A DNA stretch of 34,538 nt, taken from positions 1-34,538 of the forward strand of contig JAJKHS010000094.1 of the NCBI GenBank assembly GCA_021154885.1, read 5' to 3'. The notes under the pieces are model-generated. The model saw nothing but the letters and a program-made list of their open reading frames with translations. It did not search any database and was not told the DNA's origin. The DNA is from Thermoanaerobaculum sp. GTDB taxonomy: Bacteria > Acidobacteriota > Thermoanaerobaculia > Multivoradales > UBA5704. Both the position numbers and the translations under genes were made by a program. How positions within the stretch are numbered: the stretch's first letter is position 1; each line of letters opens with the position of its first letter. Positions 19,039 through 27,607 of this stretch are shown here, in pieces.

Positions 19039-19081
19039 GGCATGCCTCCTTGAAAGGACCGATTATGACTCGTTCCCGGCT

Positions 19082-20590
19082 TCACCGCACCTGAATCGAC
19101 CCGTCCGCCGTGCGCTCCATCGCCGGCGCGTAGAGGCCGATCTCCCTGCGCCACCACCAGAGGCCCGTCCGCCGCTTCTCGGCCGGGGTGGTGAAGCCGT
19201 ACTGCCAGAGGATGGCCCGCACCTGCGGCGGCGGCGCGCCGGTGAAGGGATCGCGGCGGAAGAGAGCCAGTACGTCCCGGCTGCCTTCGAGGAGGCGGAC
19301 CTCCGTGGACTCGACCCAGGGGTTCTGGCTCAACTGGCCGAGGGAGGCGAACCAGAGGTTCCAGTCGAAGCGCGGCTGATAGGGGGCGAAGACGCCGGGC
19401 GGCTCGCGCGGGTCCTGGGGTTTGTAGCGGAAGGGGTAGGCGATCCAGGTCGTGCCGTCCCGGCTGCCCTGGAACTCGATCTCGTAGCGCTCGCGGGTCA
19501 TCACCGCGAAGAGGCCGTACTGGTTGGCGATGCGGAACGGCTCCAGGGCGCGGGCCGGCGCCGCCAGGGCCGGGCTCCCCGCCGCGATCCAGGGGACGAG
19601 CGTGGCGTAGAAGATCCAGACCAGGACCAGGGCGACGAGCGCCAGCCGCCAGCGCGGCACCGGCCGGACGGTCCCGGGTTCGGGGATACGGAGGCGCAGC
19701 CGCGCGAACACTCCGTCGTCCAGCAAAAGGAATCCCAAGGCCAGGACGAGATAATTGAGAAAAGCGTAGTTGGCCGTGACGATGATCCCAACCTGGAGCA
19801 GCGTGCAGACGGCGAAACAGGCGAGGCGGAACGGCCGCGGCAGCCAGGCGAGCCACACCAGGCCGAGCTCGATGATCAGCGTCGCGAGCGCCGTGCCGGC
19901 GTGGAAGGCGTGGGGGAGGCGCATCTGGACGTACCAGCCGATCCAGGAGGGGAGAGGGCCGTTCTCATAGTAGTGGTCCATGGCGGTCAGGTCCCGCCAC
20001 TGCGGATCGCCGCTCGCGAGCTTCACCACGCCGGACTCGAAGTAGATCCGGAACCACTCCCAGCGCAGCATGAACAGGCTGGCCCGCGACGGCGGCCGGT
20101 CCGCTCCCAATCCCGGCCTGAAGCCCCGGGGAGCGAAAAAGAGACAGAGGAACGCCGCCTCCAGCAGCATGCCGTCCGACTGGTAGGAGGAAAAGTCCTG
20201 GGCCGCGCCGATGAAAGAGAGGAAGAGGACGAGGCAGACGGCGATCATCCCCCGCGGCCAGACGTTGAGCGTCAGGAGGACCGAGGCGATCAGCCCGCCC
20301 CACACCAGGGCCATCAACGCTTCGTTGCCGGAGCCCAGCCAGAGGACGGTCGGCGCGTACCAGAACCGCAGCAGGCCCGGAGCTGCGTGGGCCACCATCT
20401 CCAGGTACGCCCCGGCCGGCAGCAGGCCGTTCAGCCCGACGAGCCCCTTGATCTGAAAGGCGAGGGAGTAGAACGCCGAAAAGAAGATCAGCCCCAGGGC
20501 CCGCAGGAAGACCCACCGCGGCCAGAGGGCGCCGCCCTTGCCGGTGGGGCCGGGGCCGAAGAGGAAGGCGAGGGGGGATTTGTCGTCCAC
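19082..20590 (-). CDS. Lipase-maturation-factor-like polytopic membrane protein
   Basis: A 502-residue protein with about eight spans in the first 350 residues and a soluble C-terminal third. Family motifs include FYSLAFQIKGLVGLNGLLPA, FSSYQSDGMLLEAAFLCLFFAP, LRWEWFRIYFESGVVKLASGDPQWRDLTAMDHYYENGPLP (in two parts) and, in the soluble part, RYEIEFQGSRDG and FRYKPQDPREPP. These match vertebrate LMF1/2 and their bacterial relatives (DUF1222). In animals LMF1 helps lipases fold; the bacterial role is not established. It lies 43 nt upstream of the aminotransferase on the same strand, so cotranscription is likely. Confidence 0.85.
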   Translation of the reverse strand: MDDKSPLAFLFGPGPTGKGGALWPRWVFLRALGLIFFSAFYSLAFQIKGLVGLNGLLPAGAYLEMVAHAAPGLLRFWYAPTVLWLGSGNEALMALVWGGLIASVLLTLNVWPRGMIAVCLVLFLSFIGAAQDFSSYQSDGMLLEAAFLCLFFAPRGFRPGLGADRPPSRASLFMLRWEWFRIYFESGVVKLASGDPQWRDLTAMDHYYENGPLPSWIGWYVQMRLPHAFHAGTALATLIIELGLVWLAWLPRPFRLACFAVCTLLQVGIIVTANYAFLNYLVLALGFLLLDDGVFARLRLRIPEPGTVRPVPRWRLALVALVLVWIFYATLVPWIAAGSPALAAPARALEPFRIANQYGLFAVMTRERYEIEFQGSRDGTTWIAYPFRYKPQDPREPPGVFAPYQPRFDWNLWFASLGQLSQNPWVESTEVRLLEGSRDVLALFRRDPFTGAPPPQVRAILWQYGFTTPAEKRRTGLWWWRREIGLYAPAMERTADGSIQVR

Positions 20591-20667
20591 CAGGATTCCT
20601 GGAGCTTAGGGTAGGGGCGGGTCTGGACGGCAGGTTGGGGGCTCGACCCGCCCTGGCATGCTGCGAT

Positions 20668-21111
20668 TCAAGACCCGTGCCCTGGGATCGCCCGCGCAAA
20701 CACCTGCTGCCTCTTCACCCGCCCGAATCCCAGGCGCTCATAGAAGGCGTGGGCCCGGTCGCGCACGACGTTGCTGCGCACCCGCAGCTCCCGGTATCCC
20801 TTTTCCGCCGCCCAGGCCTCCAGGGCTGCGACCAGGGCCGCGCCCGTCCCGCGGCTGCGGCGGCTCTCGTCGACGACCAGCGCGCCGATCTCGGCGAAGG
20901 GATCGGCGTCCACCCGGTGAGCCCCGAAGACATGGCCGTAGCCGATCACCGCGCCGTCCTCGTCCTCTGCCACCAGCACCGCGGCGTCCGGCCGGGCGAG
21001 GACGTCCCGCAGCCGCGCCTCGGCCTCCTCGGAACGGCTGGGATAGCCGAGCTGGGTCGCCAGGGCGGCGATGGCGGCAGCGTCTTCAGGACGGGCCGAG
21101 CGGATGATCAT
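20668..21111 (-). CDS. GNAT-family N-acetyltransferase
   Basis: A 147-residue single-domain protein. It begins MIIRSARPEDAAAIAALATQLGYP, the usual first strand and helix. The acetyl-CoA binding loop is ESRRSRGTGAALVAALEAWA (about 86-105), followed by LRVRSNVVRDRAHAFYERLGF, the conserved C-terminal part of the fold. It transfers an acetyl group from acetyl-CoA to an amine; the substrate is unknown. It precedes the LMF-like gene by 77 nt on the same strand and follows the small 82-residue gene by 13 nt. Confidence 0.9.
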   Translation of the reverse strand: MIIRSARPEDAAAIAALATQLGYPSRSEEAEARLRDVLARPDAAVLVAEDEDGAVIGYGHVFGAHRVDADPFAEIGALVVDESRRSRGTGAALVAALEAWAAEKGYRELRVRSNVVRDRAHAFYERLGFGRVKRQQVFARAIPGHGS

Positions 21112-21124
21112 GCCGGCGACCGGA

Positions 21125-21373
21125 TCAATCAGGCACGGCCAACTGCCAGTTTCCTGCCGCCACGCCTACTCCGTATTGCACCGCGGTACCTTTGGGGATG
21201 GAGAAAACGGCGGAATTGCCGGCATTGATGAAGAATGTTAAAGCTCCTATCTGGAGGCTCATCCCGCCCGGCCCGAAATTGAAAACCGTCATGGTGCCGT
21301 CGACAGCCAACGGATAGACCACGGTTATAGGCGAAAACATGGTCCCATCCACTGATCCCGTTAGAAGCGCCAT
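21125..21373 (-). CDS. Small protein of unknown function
   Basis: An 82-residue protein, MALLTGSVDGTMFSPITVVYPLAVDG at the start, rich in Gly, Val and hydrophobic residues in an alternating pattern that suggests an all-beta sandwich. There is no signal peptide, membrane span or cysteine. It is supported as a real gene by an excellent AGGAGGG ribosome-binding site about 6 nt before the ATG and by its tight spacing to the GNAT gene (13 nt). I do not recognise a family. Confidence 0.55.
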   Translation of the reverse strand: MALLTGSVDGTMFSPITVVYPLAVDGTMTVFNFGPGGMSLQIGALTFFINAGNSAVFSIPKGTAVQYGVGVAAGNWQLAVPD

Positions 21374-21467
21374 TGCACCCTCCTTTTCTGCTCTCTTCCG
21401 CAGGGAGGCATCATGCCAGCCGCGGCTCCTACCGCACCAAACAGGCCCACAGGAATTCGGCTCGGGC

Positions 21468-22853
21468 CTACGCCGCCTCCTCCTTCACTCCGGCGATGAA
21501 TTCGCGCAGCGTCTTCTTGGCATCGCCCAGCACCATCATCGTATTCGGCTGCACGAAGAGGTCGTTCTCGATGCCCGCGAAACCCGTGGCCACGCTCCGC
21601 TTGAGGACGATGACGGCCCGGCTCTGGTCGACGTTGAAGACCGGCATACCGTAGATCGGGCTGCCGGGATTGTTCTTCGCCGCCGGGTTGACCACGTCGT
21701 TGGCGCCCACCACGAGGGCCACGTCGGTGCGGGCGAACTCGTCGTTGATATCTTCCAGGTCGTAGAGCTGATCGTAGGGGACGTTGGCCTCGGCGAGCAG
21801 CACGTTCATGTGCCCGGGCATGCGGCCGGCCACCGGATGGATGGCATATTTTACCGTCGCCCCGTTGGCCTCCAGACTCTGGGCCAGCTCGCGCACCGCG
21901 TGCTGCGCCTGGGAGACCGCCATGCCATAGCCCGGGACCACGATCACCGTCTGCGCCGCGGTCAGCACGCCCACCGCGTCCTCGACCGTCGCGAGGTTGT
22001 AGTTGGCGGCCGGTCCGCCCGCGCCGCCGGCGGCCGTGTCCGGCTGGGCGCCGAAAGCGCCGAACAGCACGTTGGCGAACGAGCGGTTCATCGCCTGGCT
22101 CATCTTCATCGAGAGCAGGAAGCCCGAGGTGCCGTCCAGGGCGCCGGCGATGATCAGCACGTAGTTGCCGAGGGCGAAGCCGGTCGCGGCCGAGGCCATG
22201 CCGGCGTAGGAGTTGAGCAGCGAGATCACCACCGGCATGTCGGCGCCGCCGATGGGGAGCACCGCCAGGACGCCCACCGCGAGCCCCAGCGCCCCCATGA
22301 GATAGAAGAGGAAGCTGCGGCTGGGGTCCAGCACCAGCAGCACCAGCAGCACGAGAGCGGCAAAGAACATCGTGACGTTCGTCGCGTTCTGCCCCTTGTA
22401 GGTCATCGGCGCGCCGGAGATCAGCCCCTGGAGCTTGCCGAAGGCCATCAGGGAGCCCGTGAAGGTGAGGAAGCCGAGGAACACCTCCAGCCCCAGGGCG
22501 CCCATGGTGAACTTGTCGATCCCCTCGAAGGCCATGCGGTGGTGGTACTCCGAGACGCCCACCAGGGCCGCGGCCAGGCCGCCGAAGCAGTGCGAGAGCG
22601 CGATCCGCTCCGGCATCTTGGTCATCGGGATCCAGATCGACATGGCGGCGCCGATGGCCGAGCCGATCATCAGGCCGATCCCGATCCACAGGAAGGTCAG
22701 GATGTGGGCGTAGAGCAGCGTGCCCACCACCGCGACCAGCATGCCGAAGGCGCCGACGAGATTGCCCCGCCGCGCGTGGGTGGGCGACGACAGCCCCTGG
22801 AGCGCCAGGATGAAACAGACCGACGCGATGAGATAGGGGAGGGAGGCGCTCAT
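21468..22853 (-). CDS. pntB: NAD(P) transhydrogenase subunit beta
   Basis: A 461-residue protein. The N-terminal two thirds carry about nine membrane spans (LPYLIASVCFILALQGLSSPTHARRGNLVGAFGM onward in pieces). The C-terminal dIII domain binds NADP(H): VVPGYGMAVSQAQHAV, HPVAGRMPGHMNVLLAEA, VVGANDVVNPAAKNNP and IVLKRSVATGFAGIENDLF. With the alpha subunits it couples proton entry to NADPH formation from NADH. The start at 22853 overlaps the upstream pntA fragment by 4 nt (ATGA); the frame is open further upstream but has no family sequence there. Confidence 0.95.
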   Translation of the reverse strand: MSASLPYLIASVCFILALQGLSSPTHARRGNLVGAFGMLVAVVGTLLYAHILTFLWIGIGLMIGSAIGAAMSIWIPMTKMPERIALSHCFGGLAAALVGVSEYHHRMAFEGIDKFTMGALGLEVFLGFLTFTGSLMAFGKLQGLISGAPMTYKGQNATNVTMFFAALVLLVLLVLDPSRSFLFYLMGALGLAVGVLAVLPIGGADMPVVISLLNSYAGMASAATGFALGNYVLIIAGALDGTSGFLLSMKMSQAMNRSFANVLFGAFGAQPDTAAGGAGGPAANYNLATVEDAVGVLTAAQTVIVVPGYGMAVSQAQHAVRELAQSLEANGATVKYAIHPVAGRMPGHMNVLLAEANVPYDQLYDLEDINDEFARTDVALVVGANDVVNPAAKNNPGSPIYGMPVFNVDQSRAVIVLKRSVATGFAGIENDLFVQPNTMMVLGDAKKTLREFIAGVKEEAA

Positions 22854-23155
22854 GCCTTCGGCCCCCGGGCGGGCGTTTTCTTCTTGAACATCCGCAGCAT
22901 GCGGTCGGTGATCAGGAAGCCGCCCACCGTGTTGATGGTGGCGCAGATGACGGCGACGAAGCCGAGCACCATGCTCAGCTTGCCGTAGCCGCCGCCCGCG
23001 GACACCAGCGAGCCCACGAGCGAGATGCCGGAGATGGCGTTGGTGCCCGCCATCAGCGGCGTGTGCAGCAGGGGCGGCACCTTCTCGATGACGTAGTGGC
23101 CGAGGAAGCCGGCCAGCACGAAGATGTACAACCCGAAGAGCAGCTCGTTCGTCAT
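22850..23155 (-). CDS. pntA2: NAD(P) transhydrogenase subunit alpha, membrane part (PntA2/PntAB)
   Basis: A 101-residue protein with three spans. It begins MTNELLFGLYIFVLAGFLGHYVI and carries VPPLLHTPLMAGTNAISGI, the conserved helix-loop of the membrane part of the alpha subunit. In many bacteria alpha is split in two genes, pntA1 (NAD-binding dI) and pntA2. Here the region upstream has no dI gene, so pntA1 must be elsewhere or absent. It overlaps pntB by 4 nt. A weak GGAG lies about 10 nt before the ATG. Confidence 0.93.
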   Translation of the reverse strand: MTNELLFGLYIFVLAGFLGHYVIEKVPPLLHTPLMAGTNAISGISLVGSLVSAGGGYGKLSMVLGFVAVICATINTVGGFLITDRMLRMFKKKTPARGPKA

Positions 23156-23527
23156 AGACCGTCGTCTCCAGAGAGTTGATCCAGCGCGCGAATGCTAGCA
23201 CGACCCCGCCCGGGAGTCTGCGCGGCAAGGATACCGGTCTTCTCTCCTTGACGTCCCTGTTGTCCCGGATGTCCTTTCTTCGAGTCTCCAAGCCGGACAG
23301 AGAAACACCCGGAGGACAGCCCGCCTCTGCCCCCCGGGCAGGAAACCTCCGGCCCGCCCCGCGTCCGGACCGGAGATTCAGTTTGCGTCAACGCTAGCGC
23401 TTCACAAGGACACCATAAGATGTGGCAACTGCCAAAACCAAAACGGTTGCGAAACATTAACATGCTATTAACGCTGCAGTACAACTGTGCTGCGGAGTAA
23501 CGCTGAAGCGCGTTCTACACTCCCGCC
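23156..23527. other. Non-coding leader upstream of pntA2
   Basis: About 370 nt with no convincing gene, although a 110-codon frame crosses it. It contains three 9-bp units GTCCCTGTT-GTCCCGGAT-GTCCTTTCT (23253-23279) of the dispersed repeat, and a candidate promoter with palindrome (23412-23441). The stretch 23400-23480 is clearly less GC-rich than its surroundings, as expected for a regulatory region. Confidence 0.45.
23412..23441 (-). promoter_or_regulatory. Candidate pnt promoter with palindromic operator in the spacer
   Basis: On the minus strand TTGGTT (23441-23436) and TATGGT (23417-23412) are separated by 18 nt. The palindrome TGGCAACTGCCA (23423-23434) fits wholly in the spacer, where a bound repressor or a MerR-type activator could act. 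It would give a leader of about 250 nt before pntA2. A sequence match only. Confidence 0.3.
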
Positions 23528-24265
23528 CTATCGACCCCAACAGGTACGCACACCATAAACGAGGACCAGCACCGCGAACGCGCCGCAGACGAAGCCCCAG
23601 AACCAGTACGGCAGGAAGAGAGCCCGCTGCATCTGCATGACGTCGGACGGGTAGACGCCGGACGGATTGCCGGCCGACCGCGTGAAGAGGTAGTCGGCGC
23701 GGGAGAAGACGCTCAGCGCGAGCTGGACCCCCAGGAAGACGACCATCCATTGCGCGCGCTCCGGCGAGCACCGGGTGCCGGCGAACAGGCAAACCGCGGC
23801 GAGCAGGCCGGCAAAGAGGAAGCCGAAGAGATTGCGCACTACCAGGAGCTCGGCGGCGAGAAGCAGAATCCCCAGTCCCACCAGGCACCCGCGGGCCCCA
23901 CGGCCGGTCTTCCCCAGAGTGAAACAGAGGGCCGCCGCGACGGCGGGTCCCACCAACCCTCCGGCCAGGGTCAGACCTTCGCGGACCCTGCCGAAACCGG
24001 CGAGGTCGAGGTCGGAGACCCCGGCTCCACTGGCCCACATCTCGAGGCGCTGGAACCTGCCGCCCAGCAACAGGGCGGTGAGCCCGTGACCCATCTCATG
24101 AGCCAGAGTCGAGAGCAGGAGAAGCGGCCGCGCGAGGAGCCGGCCGTACGGCACCATGTACAGCGCCAGGGTGACGGCGGCGCTTATCAGGAGCAGCTTC
24201 CGCGTTGGCTGCGCCGTGGCTGGCTCGACGGACAGAGCGGGTGAAGAGCTTGCGTGCGGGATCAT
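23528..24265 (-). CDS. M50-like membrane metalloprotease
   Basis: A 245-residue protein with about six spans. The zinc motif HEMGH (H56, E57, H60) sits in a hydrophobic helix, TLAHEMGHGLTALLLGG, typical of site-2-protease-like M50 peptidases that cut within or next to the membrane. A second conserved block is LVGPAVAAALCFTLGK. The usual C-terminal third zinc ligand (an Asp in a membrane helix) is not obvious. The start at 24265 avoids overlap with the divergent CHAT gene; a longer frame reaches 24475 but lacks family sequence. It faces away from the CHAT protease gene with a 124-nt gap, suggesting shared control. Confidence 0.7.
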   Translation of the reverse strand: MIPHASSSPALSVEPATAQPTRKLLLISAAVTLALYMVPYGRLLARPLLLLSTLAHEMGHGLTALLLGGRFQRLEMWASGAGVSDLDLAGFGRVREGLTLAGGLVGPAVAAALCFTLGKTGRGARGCLVGLGILLLAAELLVVRNLFGFLFAGLLAAVCLFAGTRCSPERAQWMVVFLGVQLALSVFSRADYLFTRSAGNPSGVYPSDVMQMQRALFLPYWFWGFVCGAFAVLVLVYGVRTCWGR

Positions 24266-24389
24266 CGGGTGCTCATAGGTGGCCGGCGGTCCTGGCAATC
24301 CTAGCAGGAGCTCGCCTGTGGAGAGCCCTCCACTGGAATATCGCGAGCTCACAGGCATCGTAGTCTGACTCAACAAAGCTGGCCGGCAG

Positions 24390-26315
24390 GTGTCTGAGGG
24401 ACAAGTGCGATTCGAAGACTTCGTCCTCCAGCTCGACACCAGCTCCCGTGGAGGGTTCCGCGCCCGGGTGCTCAAATCCCCCTGCGGCGAGGGGAGCGTC
24501 GGATTCTCCCTCGCTTCGGTCGCCGGCGCCGGGTCGGCGGCCCTCGACGTTTCCGGAATCTCCCGCGGCTCTCGTGAGCTCGACGACTCGCCGGGCGGTG
24601 CCCTGGTCCTCGTGGCTCAACCGCCGCTCGAGATCGGCACCGAGCTCTACCGCTCGGTCTTCCAGGGGCAGGTCCGCACGCTGCTCGACAAGACTCGCGG
24701 CCAGCTCGATATCTCGCCCGACGTGGGGTTGCGCCTCAAGATCAAGATCGATCCCACCGACGCGGAGACGGGAGCGCTCGCCGATCTACCCTGGGAGCTG
24801 CTCTGCGACGGCGAGACCGAGGACTTCTTCGCCCTGTCCCGCCGGACGTCGCTGGTGCGCTATCTCGACGTACCGCGTTCCTCCCAGCCGATCCCGTTCA
24901 CGCCGCCGCTGCGCATCCTCGCCGTTGGCGCCAGTCCACACAGCCTGCAGCCGCTCGATCTCGAGGAGGAGGTGCGACGCCTCGAAGAGCTGAATCAAAG
25001 CTCTACGGGAGTCGAAGTGCGGTTCCTCGCCCACGCCTCGGCCGGCGCCGTGCGGGAGGCCCTGTCGGGGGACACCTACAACGTCCTCCACTTCATGGGG
25101 CACGGCGCCTTCGACCGCGCGAGCGGCGAAGGGATGCTCGCCTTCGAAAGGCCGGACGGCTCTGCGGACCTGGTGAGCGGCAAGGCCTTCGCCACCAAGC
25201 TCAAGGACCTGCGCTCTCTGGGCGTCGTGGTGCTCAACGCCTGCAACACGGCGCGGGCCGGTCACCAGGGAGGCGCGAGCCCGTTCCGCGGCGTCGCCAC
25301 CGCGCTCGTGCTCGGCGGCGTCCCCGCCGTGGTCGCCATGCAGCGGCCGATCTCCGACCGCGCCGCCATCGGCTTCAGCACCGCCTTTTACCGGCATCTG
25401 GCGCGCGGCGATTCGATCGACGAGGCGCTCACCGAGGGGCGGCAGGCCATCCACTCCGCGAAACCTGAAGGGTTCGAATGGGCGACGCCCGTGCTTTTCC
25501 TCCGCATGCCCGACGGCAACGTCTTCGTGGCCAGGCCGGCGGAACCGCAAGAGGCGGTGAAGCCCGCGGTAGAAGCTCCCGTAGCGCCGCCGCCTCCTCT
25601 TCCGGTGCAGATCGCCCCAGCCTCTCCCAAGCGTGGGCCGGGGATCAAAGTCGTGGCCGGCGCGGCCGCCGGTGCGGTGCTGGTGGGCGTCCTCTACGTC
25701 GCGATCCCGAAATCCGGTACTCAACCGCCGAAACTTGAGGATGGGAAAACCGCGGGTGGCAGCACGCAGTTGACGACCGAAACCCCGATCGACCCCAACG
25801 CAGGGAAGAGCAAGCGCCCGGCCAAAGTGACCGGTAAGGACCATCCGGCAGGAAACAGCTCCGCCGAGAAAAAGGATTCGACCCTGACCGGAGGAGCCGA
25901 GCCGAAGGCCCCCTTGCCGTCAACACCTCCTCCTGTCGCCTCCACGCCCGCCGTGGAAGCCGCCTTAAAGGCCCCGGCTCCGACCGCCGATCTCTCCAGC
26001 CTTTCGGCGCAGGTGGTCGCGATCGAGCCTCAGGCTGCATCGATCCATGTGACGGTGGCCTTCAAGAACACCAGCAGCCAGAAAAGACTTTCGGTGACCT
26101 TCGACGGGGAGGGATCGTTCCTCTCGGACGGGGGACAGCGCTATTCGATTCTGGGATTCAGTCTGCCGTCGCCGGACTCCAACCCGCGTCTCGATCTCGC
26201 CCCCAACGAATCCTCCCGTAGCACCTTCGATTTCCAGGCGCCGAAGTTGGGGAGCAAGCAGTTCAGCCTCAAACTTGTGACACTGGACGGGCGCCCCGTC
26301 CCCGTCTCCCCATAA
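24390..26315 (+). CDS. Membrane-anchored CHAT-domain (caspase-like) protease
   Basis: A 641-residue protein from a GTG start. The N-terminal part (about 75-375) is a CHAT domain: LPWELLCD (133-140), the catalytic histidine in HFMGHG (H238), the catalytic cysteine in VVLNACNTAR (C285), and FRGVATALVLGGVPAVVAMQ. A Pro/Ala linker leads to one membrane span (about 419-440), then a long Lys/Pro/Thr-rich low-complexity region (about 441-530). A C-terminal beta-rich domain follows (about 535-641, SIHVTVAFKNTSSQKRLSVTF), resembling DUF4352-type extracytoplasmic domains. The protease would be cytosolic and the sensor-like domain outside. CHAT proteases act in programmed death and phage defence in other systems. 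No gasdermin or CRISPR gene is adjacent. Confidence 0.88.
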   Translation: MSEGQVRFEDFVLQLDTSSRGGFRARVLKSPCGEGSVGFSLASVAGAGSAALDVSGISRGSRELDDSPGGALVLVAQPPLEIGTELYRSVFQGQVRTLLDKTRGQLDISPDVGLRLKIKIDPTDAETGALADLPWELLCDGETEDFFALSRRTSLVRYLDVPRSSQPIPFTPPLRILAVGASPHSLQPLDLEEEVRRLEELNQSSTGVEVRFLAHASAGAVREALSGDTYNVLHFMGHGAFDRASGEGMLAFERPDGSADLVSGKAFATKLKDLRSLGVVVLNACNTARAGHQGGASPFRGVATALVLGGVPAVVAMQRPISDRAAIGFSTAFYRHLARGDSIDEALTEGRQAIHSAKPEGFEWATPVLFLRMPDGNVFVARPAEPQEAVKPAVEAPVAPPPPLPVQIAPASPKRGPGIKVVAGAAAGAVLVGVLYVAIPKSGTQPPKLEDGKTAGGSTQLTTETPIDPNAGKSKRPAKVTGKDHPAGNSSAEKKDSTLTGGAEPKAPLPSTPPPVASTPAVEAALKAPAPTADLSSLSAQVVAIEPQAASIHVTVAFKNTSSQKRLSVTFDGEGSFLSDGGQRYSILGFSLPSPDSNPRLDLAPNESSRSTFDFQAPKLGSKQFSLKLVTLDGRPVPVSP

Positions 26316-26318
26316 AGC

Positions 26319-26348
26319 AGGAGGGCTCGTCGCAGGACGAGCCCTCCT
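26319..26348. terminator. Perfect hairpin terminator between convergent genes
   Basis: AGGAGGGCTCGTC (26319-26331) and GACGAGCCCTCCT (26336-26348) pair perfectly over 13 bp with a GCAG loop. It lies 3 nt after the CHAT stop and 24 nt after the csgG-like stop on the other strand, so it probably ends both transcripts. No U-tract follows. Confidence 0.75.
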
Positions 26349-26371
26349 CCGGCGAACGAAAGCGCGAAGTT

Positions 26372-27580
26372 TCAGGGCGCCAGGGACTGATCCATTTCCC
26401 TGCAGCCCTGGGGAGGCGGCGGCAGAACCGGCTTGGTGGCGAGCTCGACGCGGTCGCCCTTCTTGATTCCCTTGCATCCGATCTCAATATGCCCGATGGA
26501 GAAGCCCGGCTGGACGGTGTCGACCTTGATCGTGCCGATCCCCTTCAGGTCCTCGCCCAGGATCATGCGCCCTTCGGTGTCTCTGACGATCCCTTTGACG
26601 GTGAAAACCGACAGCAGCGTGTCTGGCGCCATTCCCTGTTGACTCCCTGCGTTGATGTAAATCGCAGATTTCTTGACGTCCACCACGCTGCCGATCCATT
26701 TACGGTCGCGAAGGAAGGCCGCGATCTTGAGCGCCGCCTTGTTGGCGCAGGCGCGGACGGCGTAGCTGACGGGCGTCTTCTCCTCTGTTCCTCCAGTCTC
26801 AGCACCGACGACCTTGAGGCTCCACTCTCCCATGCGTGCTCTCTCGGTCGTCGTAAAGAGATTCTGGCCGTTGGCGACGTCGGTGAGGACGAAGGTGATC
26901 GCCACCTCGGCCTCCTGCTTGGTGCCACCCACGCCTCCAACGCCGGTGAGGTCGGCAAGGTGTTTCTTCAGGCCACCAAGGGCGCCGCCGCCGCCGGTGG
27001 TCGTCGCCATGCTCTTCTTGCCACGGTTCGGAGTCCACTCGTTGACCGTGCCGTAGACCAGGTACTGTGCGTCCAGCAATTTACCCTCGTGCATAATTGT
27101 GTTTGGGCTCGGCGCCATCACGTCTTTGCGGGTCTGCTCCTTTTTGATCTCGGCCGCCCGCTTCTCCTCGACGACGTCGAATCGCTTGGTGTTGAACAGA
27201 GAGACGGTGAGCATCTCCTGAATTCCCGCCACGTTGACTGCGATTCGCCCGCTGTCTCCGTTTTCCTCCGTCTCGGCCGACTTGTTGATCACCTTCAGCA
27301 CACCCAGCCGAATGCGGGGGCCGTCATAGTCGGTGAAACGAAGGCCCAGCCAGTCGTCGTCGTGGTCTGTATTCATCGTGTCCCGAGTCGGAGAGATTAC
27401 GTCATTTGCATTCTTGAAATAGGCCAACCAGGCCTTCTGCTGGATGCAAGAAAGCATCACCTCCTTGTTCTCCTGCTTTTTCTTCGGGTGAAACAGGTTC
27501 TTGACCCCCGCCTGAGAAGGCAGGGCCAGCCCGAGAACGGCCATCGTGGTCAGAGCCGCAATCCACCAGCGATATCTCAT
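26372..27580 (-). CDS. CsgG-family secreted protein with FlgT-like C-terminal domain
   Basis: A 402-residue protein with signal peptide (MRYRWWIAALTTMAVLGLALPSQA). The CsgG-like part (about 85-290) has RIRLGVLKVINKSAE, IQEMLTVSLFNTKRFDVVEE, LDAQYLVYGTVNEWTP and VAITFVLTDVANGQNLFTTTERARMGEWSLKV. CsgG forms outer-membrane export pores in curli systems, but relatives occur in unrelated settings. The C-terminal ~90 residues (WIGSVVDVKKSAIYINAGSQQGMAPDTLL) look like the FlgT C-terminal domain. There is no lipobox cysteine and no curli genes nearby. AAAGGAGGG about 6 nt before the ATG fixes the start; the frame is open further upstream. Confidence 0.8.
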   Translation of the reverse strand: MRYRWWIAALTTMAVLGLALPSQAGVKNLFHPKKKQENKEVMLSCIQQKAWLAYFKNANDVISPTRDTMNTDHDDDWLGLRFTDYDGPRIRLGVLKVINKSAETEENGDSGRIAVNVAGIQEMLTVSLFNTKRFDVVEEKRAAEIKKEQTRKDVMAPSPNTIMHEGKLLDAQYLVYGTVNEWTPNRGKKSMATTTGGGGALGGLKKHLADLTGVGGVGGTKQEAEVAITFVLTDVANGQNLFTTTERARMGEWSLKVVGAETGGTEEKTPVSYAVRACANKAALKIAAFLRDRKWIGSVVDVKKSAIYINAGSQQGMAPDTLLSVFTVKGIVRDTEGRMILGEDLKGIGTIKVDTVQPGFSIGHIEIGCKGIKKGDRVELATKPVLPPPPQGCREMDQSLAP

Positions 27581-27607
27581 CAATCCCTCCTTTTTGAGAG
27601 CTGCCGG

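Noticed and set aside
23152-23484. 110-codon minus-strand frame overlapping the pntA2 start by ATGA
   Set aside because: The overlap looks operon-like, but the product is low-complexity, includes the 9-bp repeat and does not resemble the expected NAD-binding PntA1.
26372-27580. Curli secretion locus
   Set aside because: The CsgG-like protein lacks a lipobox and no csgA, csgB, csgE or csgF-like genes are adjacent.
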